Origin: Prasinococcaceae sp. CCMP 1430
Lineage: Eukaryota > Prasinodermophyta > Palmophyllophyceae > Prasinococcales > Prasinococcaceae
Length of the DNA: 36,897 bases
Direction: 5' to 3'
Assembly (NCBI GenBank): GCA_013416795.1
Contig: RQSC01000032.1
Span: 158,653-195,549 of the forward strand
Numbering within the stretch: the stretch's first letter is position 1; each line of letters begins with the position of its first letter. Below are positions 34,186 through 36,897 of the stretch, piece after piece. The notes beneath the pieces were generated by a model that worked only from the letters and a program-made list of their open reading frames with translations, searched no databases and was not told the origin of the DNA. Both the position numbers and the translations under genes were made by a program.

Positions 34186-36897
34186 TCACTCTGCCGCCGT
34201 GGCGCCCTTGCAGCCGTGCTTCATCGCCTCCAGCGCGCGAGCAGCGCCGGACAGCGTGTAGATGCCACGGCCCATGGTTGCCAGCGCCAGCGTATCGGAC
34301 GTGGCATCGTAGTCGAGCCCCGACGCGAGCACGAGCGGCAGATCGGTGTACTCGCCGACGCGCACCCAATTTGCGCTCACCGTGACGCCCACAGCGAGAC
34401 CAGCTTCGACAAAGGCCGCGAAAACGCCAGCCGTCGTGGACGCCAGCAGCGCGTGGGCGCCCTTTGACGACAAAGGGATGAGACAAAGGCCCGACACACG
34501 CACACGCCGCGCAGGGCTGACCGCCTTCAGCCCCCGCAAGCAGAGAGTGCGTGCCAATCGCGTTGATGTCAGCGATCCTGCAAGTAATTGGCACGCGCAA
34601 GTACGCGCGCGAGGCCACACGCACGCGCACGCGCGCGTGCGCCGAACGCGCGCGCGCGCACCTCGACCAGGGCCTTTGATGACGCGTCGACCCACGTGCG
34701 ACCCTCGTCTGCGCTGACGAACACGCGCTCCTCGCCCCCGTTATCAGAAACGCGCGGCCAGCCGCCCACCGCCACGAGCGTCGCGTCTGCCGGCGATTGC
34801 GCGAGGCTCACTGTCATGTCGTGACTCACTGGGCCGAGCACAATATCCCCCTCCTTGTCATAGTTGAGCGTCACTGGTGTCGCGTACGAGGACGGGAGGG
34901 CGTAAGCACGCAGGGTGTCCGCGCTCTTGGCTGACGCGTGCATGATGTGTGTGGCATTCAAAGCCGCGATGCCATTCGCGTCCTCCGACGCCGCGCGGCC
35001 GTACAACAAAGTGAAGACGGTCGTGCTCTGTGTAGGCACCCTCAGGATGGGCTTCCCTACGGGGCCACTGTGCGGGATGGCGACCTCGTAGAATCCACCC
35101 TGCGTCGATTCCGTGGCGGCCGCCCACAGCATGAGCTTCTCCGGATCGACCGCATTCACGGCGAACGGCGAAACAAAAAAAGGAAATGCCTTCTCCGGGA
35201 ACGTCGAGCTCAGCGGTATTGGCACTTGCTTGCTCCCCTCAAAGTAGCCGAAGCTAAAGGTGTCGTTTCGAATCTTGTTGTCGTCGTCTTCTACCTGCCC
35301 GAGGAACTGCGTGGAGCCGAAGAAGCGCGCGGGAGAGACCGAGCGATCGATGTCTGTGAGGGTGCCGTCGCCGAATTCGACGCAGAGCGCACGCGAAGGA
35401 GAGGGAGCCGCGCTGCCTAGTAGCACGCAGTTGTCTTGCGCGCCGGCCACCCAGCTGCCGTCTCTAGCATCGTAGCGCACGGATAGCAGCTCGATGGCCG
35501 CAATGTCGCCCACCAAGGACGTCCATTTGCCTCCAGACTGAGCGGGGGCGCTGCGTCTGAAGACCCCGCCGTCGCTCGTCAGGAGGAGGCTCGCACTCTC
35601 GTCGTCCCATGCAAAATTCCTGCAGTCGCAGTGCGGCTCTGCTCCGTCCGATGTGTCTCCTCCCAGGAGCGAGTCCCACGAGGGTGCGGGGCCACGCCAG
35701 TCCGTGACGCGCCACGCGACGTGGTCAGCATTGCCCGCGACGTACAGCGTCTTGTCATCACCCGGTGCGAAAAGAAGCGCCATGCGGTCTTTAGGCTATT
35801 GGTGGGAGGGAGCGGAAGGGACGGGCGCGCACGTCAGCTTGTGTGTAACTTCGGCAGGGGAACGGGCTTCCGCAAGCTTGTGACCTGCCAGCGGGCGCGC
35901 AGGCACGCACCATCGCGTCACCATCCAAGGACTCGGGCATGTCTATGGGATGCCACGCGCCCTCGGCGCCGCTCGAGGCACCCATGTCGCGCCAGAACAT
36001 CGCCGAGCTCGTGCGCGAGGGGGTTTTAAGGTCCACAGTGAGTGCGCCAAGTGCGACGCTGATCGTGTCAGGGGTGCGCACCACCGCGAGCGTTGGGTAG
36101 AATGGCAGCTGCCCGGTGGGCCACGCGATGCCATCAGCCCACATTGCCCAGCTTGTGCCGCCGTCCGTGGACAACGCGGTTGCGGCGCCGGCCTCTGCCA
36201 TGGCGAGCGCCGCGACGTACGTCTGGCCATCGCCAGCGCTCACCAGCGAATAGATAGGCTTTGAGAGGGTCTGCTCGCACCGCACAGGAATGCCAGTGCT
36301 CGTCCGCGCTCGCGCGTATGCGTCGTCCTCCCCGCCCCCGCCTGCCGTGCACACGAACATCCCGCCGTCGTTCTTGTCAACGAGGGTAGACCGTGTGCCG
36401 ACAAGCAGCGTGCTGGAGTCGACGTGCTCGAGAGCGCTGACATAACGCCCTTCGAGGCTCGCGCCGCTTGTGTCGAACGTGAGCATTGACCAGCTGTCGC
36501 CGCCGTCAATGGTCACCATAACGCCCCCCCAATGTCCCGAGTTGACGATGTCCCATCCATCGACGCCTCCCATCTCGGAACTGCTCGACGGTCCGCATCC
36601 CGCGAAAGCGACCTTGGGATCGAGCTCAGACACGGTGAGGGCCGAGATAGACGCGCACGACACAGGCTGACCGTCGAGGACGTTCGCCCAATGCGGAGGC
36701 GTCGCTTCGTCGCCCAGCGTGTCGAGCGTTCGCCAGATGCCGCCGTTGACGGTGGCGGCGAGCCACGCGCGCTCGCCGCGCGCTGTGCGCACCGCGGCGG
36801 CGGCGTGGGTCGCCGAGGCGCTCGCCATCTTGGTGGCGTCGCTCTGCTGGACGTAGCCGCCCCGCGGGCCCGCGAACGCCCACGGCGCGGCGCACGC
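34186..36897 (-). CDS. BNR/Asp-box beta-propeller (VPS10/sortilin-like fold), 5' partial
   Basis: Three exons seen, 819 aa: 36897-35911 (open to the window edge), 35795-34662 and 34524-34186. Introns of 115 and 137 bases (35910-35796, 34661-34525) keep phase 0. The first join gives LDGDAMPKDRMALLFAP; the second gives SSKALVEAVSPARR. Asp-box type repeats mark propeller blades: TIDGGDSWS, STDGGTSWAMW, TSDGGVFRR and SADEGRTWVD. Other typical blade sequences are GGIWRTLDTL near the start and DYDATSDTLALATMGRGIY at the end. No enzyme active site is evident, and the N-terminus with any signal peptide is outside the window. Similar proteins are secreted or luminal ligand-binding propellers and some are annotated as exo-alpha-sialidase-like or xyloglucanase-like. 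The second acceptor has an alternative (GCAG at 34582), but using it breaks the frame. Confidence 0.82.

Noticed and set aside
34525-34582. Alternative 3' splice site TTGCAG before GATCGCTGAC in the propeller gene
   Set aside because: It would need a donor in phase 1, breaks the frame with the phase-0 donor at 34662, and lies upstream of the CTGAC branch candidate.

Overview
The window is nuclear DNA from a GC-rich, gene-dense, intron-poor eukaryote, most likely a unicellular alga. The evidence is spliceosomal introns with consistent signals, eukaryote-only families (GCN2, an ATG1/ULK-like kinase, SLC30A9, RING-LON, MA3), a CRY-DASH cryptochrome, a RAP-domain organelle RNA-binding type protein and a small peptide with a thylakoid-type transfer signal. 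GC-rich haptophytes, pelagophytes and similar algae are possible; the exact lineage is inference and cannot be fixed from the sequence. There is no viral, plasmid, prokaryotic-operon or CRISPR content, and I found no convincing rRNA, tRNA or transposon.

Layout. 1-323: intergenic with a cluster of palindromes. 324-4480 (-): a three-module protein with an APH-type kinase, a zinc-site-less M23 domain and a class III aminotransferase (3 exons). 4772-8293 (-): a large, mostly disordered protein with an N-myristoylation signal and a SAM-like domain. 8393-8670 (-): an orphan coding fragment that stops at an ambiguous base (n, 8671). 8711-10277 (+): a BtuF-like substrate-binding protein fused to a DUF4864-like domain (2 exons). 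10330-13020 (+): a kinase with two MA3 domains in front and a cyclic-nucleotide-binding-like domain behind. 13340-15346 (-): a secreted metzincin protease with a Pro-Lys-Pro-Thr linker. 15879-17168 (+): a 2OG-Fe(II) oxygenase whose 5' end is lost at the second n (15878). 17644-21543 (+): a GCN2-type eIF2alpha kinase. 21785-23032 (-): a RING plus LON-like protein. 23523-23726 (+): a small putative plastid peptide. 23904-25619 (-): an SLC30A9-type zinc carrier. 26656-29284 (+): an ATG1/ULK-like kinase (2 exons). 29347-31377 (-): CRY-DASH. 31650-34041 (+): a helical-repeat plus RAP protein (2 exons). 34186-36897 (-): a BNR/Asp-box beta-propeller protein (3 exons seen, 5' end outside the window).

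Three of the four largest plus-strand genes are kinases tied by family to translation control or autophagy: MA3 kinase, GCN2 and ATG1. This is suggestive but does not prove a functional cluster. The strongest novelty candidate is the MA3-MA3-kinase-CNB fusion. Next are the tripartite kinase/M23/aminotransferase protein with a degenerate M23 site and the BtuF-DUF4864 protein.

All eight introns I could place by protein homology share a GTGCG-type donor (one is GTACG) and a CTGAC branch-site candidate. A CCCTAAA-type box recurs near gene starts. Gene models were limited to ATG starts; several long open frames begin with GTG or TTG and were trimmed.
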